Assembly (NCBI GenBank): GCA_947646735.1
Contig: CANTFK010000528.1
Span: 140,497-204,496 of the forward strand
Direction of reading: 5' to 3'
Origin: Peronospora farinosa
Taxonomy: Eukaryota; Oomycota; Peronosporomycetes; Peronosporales; Peronosporaceae
Length of the DNA: 64,000 bases
The notes below the pieces were generated by a model that saw only the letters and a program-made list of their open reading frames with translations, did not search any database and was not told where the DNA came from. Made by a program: the position numbers and the translations under genes. Shown in pieces: positions 61,691 to 64,000 of the stretch (positions are counted from its first letter, which is position 1; each line of letters starts with the position of its first letter).

Positions 61691-62412
61691 ATGGAATCAG
61701 CGGGTAATGAACGTCATCACGCAACGCGTGATGATTTCCGCCATTTGAGTGACCTCGAATGGAATGCGGTTCAGCGTATGGCTACCATCGGCAACCCTGC
61801 CGTTGGTGCCATGTTGCTCTTTTTTAGCGGAGACGATCAACATGCAACCATCGCCAAGTTCATACAACATGAACTTGACGAAGTTGTAAAGAAACTCACC
61901 TTGCTAGAGAAGCAAGGTTCTCAACAGGTCGAACTGTTGAGAGAACAAGGCGCTCAACAAGCTGACTTGTTGATGCAGCAGGGTGCTCAACAGTCTGAAC
62001 TGTTGAGACAACAGCAGGCTAGTGCTGTTGCTGCCGGGTCGGCGTATGCGCGTCGACCCGAGTCCTTGAAGATTGATGTCTCCAAGTACAAGGCAGTCGA
62101 AAGCGACTCCTTGTTGAGATGGTTCGTCGAGCTCGACGATGCCATTGAGGCTCGTCGCATCGATGACGATGCGATGAAGGTCAATTTCGCCATGTCGAAC
62201 TTGGCAGGACGTGCCAAAGCTTGGGCCTTAGGGCTCAAACTGCACGACCCATACGTTTTCCCAACGTATGACGTCTTCAAGGCGCGGCTCAAACACACGT
62301 TTGAACCGCCTCGCGCCGAATTCAGGGCTCGGACTGAGCTCCTGGATTTAATACAGGGTAAGCGTGATATACACGCTTACGCCCAACACGTACGATACCT
62401 CGTTAGCTGTAT
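61691..62412 (+). CDS. Element A gag (second copy, undisrupted N-terminal 240 codons)
   Basis: The ATG at 61691 is the start used here (an in-frame GTG lies upstream). It encodes MESAGNERHHATRDDF, a coiled-coil region of three 11-residue repeats (QGSQQVELLRE, QGAQQADLLMQ, QGAQQSELLRQ) and a retrotransposon gag domain (LLRWFVELDDAIEARR, AWALGLKLHDPYVF, EFRARTELLDLIQGKRDIHAYAQHV). It forms the particle capsid. It is cut at 62413 by LTR D and is the best reference for the stops in the first copy. Confidence 0.85.
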
Positions 62413-63999
62413 TGTGGTGAAGTGCTTTCCTAAATTGTGAAGAACCCAGGGGCCAGTTGGATTGAAGGGGCAAGGGACCGCGGACTAGGGAGAAGGGACC
62501 ACGCACCAGAGAGAAGGGACCGGAGATAAAGGGAGCCTCGGAGTGAAGCGACAGTTGGCTGAGAACGTGAAAGACAAACAAAGGAGAGGTCATTACCAGG
62601 GTAACGTTTAACCTGTACCGAAGGGAGTCGACCATGGCCCTCATTGGTCGACCCGGTCCCTCAATGGTCAGGTCCATCATCGGTAGACCTGGGTCCCTCA
62701 TCTGTCGACCTCGTCTCCTCGTCGGTAGACCTGGTCCCTCATTGGTCGACCCGGTCCCTCATCGGTCGGCCCGGTCCCTCATTGGTAGACCTGGGTCCCT
62801 CATCGGTCGACCTCGGCCCCTCGGGGTTCACCCACTCCTGACCAGTTAATACAAGGATCAGACCAGTCGACGCAAGGAATCAGAGCTTCAGGCAAGGATA
62901 GAGTAAAGGAGTTAAAAGGATAGGACTATATTATATACTACTCAATTTGCGATCTACTTGGCAAGTCTTCGTCGCGCTGTAAAGGAACTCTAGTCTGGAC
63001 ACACGTGTAACGGGGCTAGAGCGTACCGTCACTAGCTTTCACGTGCGCTTGAGGAAGACTCAAGCCCAAGTATTAGGTGTTAAGTAAATTTAACTCTGAT
63101 TTTTATTTTGGTTTTAATTCGTACTAATTACGAAGATTTTAGTCGTAATAAATACGACAGTGTTCCCGCCTTTCGGGAACCACACAATTTCAGGTTGATT
63201 TAACATTGGTCCATATTGGGGACTTTAGGCCCAATAATAAATCAATAATAAATTACCACGCTGTGCCCGCTATTCGGGCCCAGCACCTGCCTACATATGT
63301 AATTGTTTATTTGTTAATGCTATATGTGTAATGTAGCCCATTACAACACGCCTGTTCCGGGGAAGGGATATATTTGGCCCCCCGTTGAAGACAGACGTGT
63401 GGTTAGACTCAAGTGCGAGCTGAACCCCACGTGGCACGACTCCGTCACCCAAGAAGGACTTGTTCTAAGTTACTCACTGTTCCGGGAAGGGATATATTTT
63501 GGCCCCCCGTCGAAGACAGTTGTGTAGCGAAGTTCAAGTGCGAATAGAGCTCCAGGATATATTTGGCCTGTGAGCTCGTTCGAGTAGCAACACCCCCCAA
63601 GACCCGCTATCGGAAGCGGTCTCCCTCACCTCAAGGTCCGGGAGAAACGTAAAGGTCAGGTGGTTAATACCCCTGAAACAGAAGGAAAAGGCCAGGGACG
63701 ACAAGCGCCCCTGAAGAATTTGGCTCTAAGTCCACTCTCGACAAGGTCGATCGAGTGGCCACCTATCGGCCCACAGAGTGAAGCATATCCACTCGAGGCC
63801 CCCCAGGTCTACCTCCTTCAAGGCAGACGTCTACATCATCACCAAGTCCTCCGAAGAGTGCAACCCGCCAGCCGACGGGTACACAAGGTGAGAGAAGGTT
63901 CATACGCGGCATCGGGGTACCCCCTCCGACAGTCGGCAGCCCGGCACAGTGAGTGGTTTGGGGTCTCATCATACAATTTTGAGAACCCACTCCACCACA
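62413..63999 (+). repeat. LTR D, related to family C, in element A gag
   Basis: It starts TGTGGTGAAG and ends CTCCACCACA. The preceding GTAT (62409-62412) would be the target duplication. The single base left in the window (G, 64000) fits a repeat of GTAT and not the A that opens the PBS in B and C, which favours a solo LTR. Interior tandem repeat at 62640-62830. Confidence 0.75.
62640..62830 (+). repeat. Tandem repeat of about 25 bp in LTR D
   Basis: Seven or eight units of the type CCCTCATTGGTCGACC-CGGT with variants (CTCATCGGTAGACCTGGGTC). Confidence 0.75.
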
Positions 64000-64000
64000 G

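Overview
The window looks like repeat-rich nuclear DNA of an oomycete, most likely a Peronosporales plant pathogen (Phytophthora or downy mildew type). The evidence is: two secreted RXLR-like effectors with WY/LWY modules; short GT-AG introns of about 55-115 nt with TACTAAC-like branch points; a membrane-associated-looking bZIP factor; and Ty3/gypsy elements that combine a chromodomain with a second, plant/archaeal-type RNase H. The species cannot be fixed from sequence alone.

Host genes lie at the two ends. Left end (1-7.4 kb): a partial Gln-rich protein gene, an NDUFAF5-like methyltransferase, broken copies of V-ATPase subunit d and mitochondrial leucyl-tRNA synthetase, then an RXLR/WY effector. 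Right end (45.4-60.4 kb): the same block in inverted orientation. There LeuRS and V-ATPase d are intact, the methyltransferase carries a one-base frameshift and the Gln-rich gene is truncated. It is followed by a Lys/Glu-rich fragment, a bZIP gene, an SLC30A9-like transporter and a second LWY effector. The block is therefore an inverted segmental duplication whose arms lie about 41 kb apart and have decayed reciprocally.

The 8-44 kb interior is a nest of LTR elements. Element A (8057-30417, + strand) is a chromodomain Ty3/gypsy element. Its gag is split by element B (8958-21688, - strand, 4-bp target duplication TCTC) and by a solo LTR of family C (22017-23494, duplication TTAG). Next come an inverted solo C LTR (30895-32163) and a C-family element that reads as a circularly permuted one-LTR molecule (32423-44165). 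A second copy of A begins at 61195 and is interrupted at 62413 by a related LTR (D) that runs to the window end.

Three observations stand out. (1) Element A is saturated with short perfect inverted repeats (7-12 bp arms, often about every 30-40 nt) in both LTRs and coding sequence, and some stems covary between copies. Two different LTR insertions hit the same hairpin of its gag, 6 bp apart. (2) Elements B and C both carry, antisense and downstream of pol, a large gene for a coiled-coil protein with a basic patch and a conserved C-terminal domain. (3) The C copy is permuted exactly inside that antisense gene, almost without loss, as expected for an integrated one-LTR circle. Several frameshifts sit at homopolymers, so sequence error must be considered for single-base breaks.
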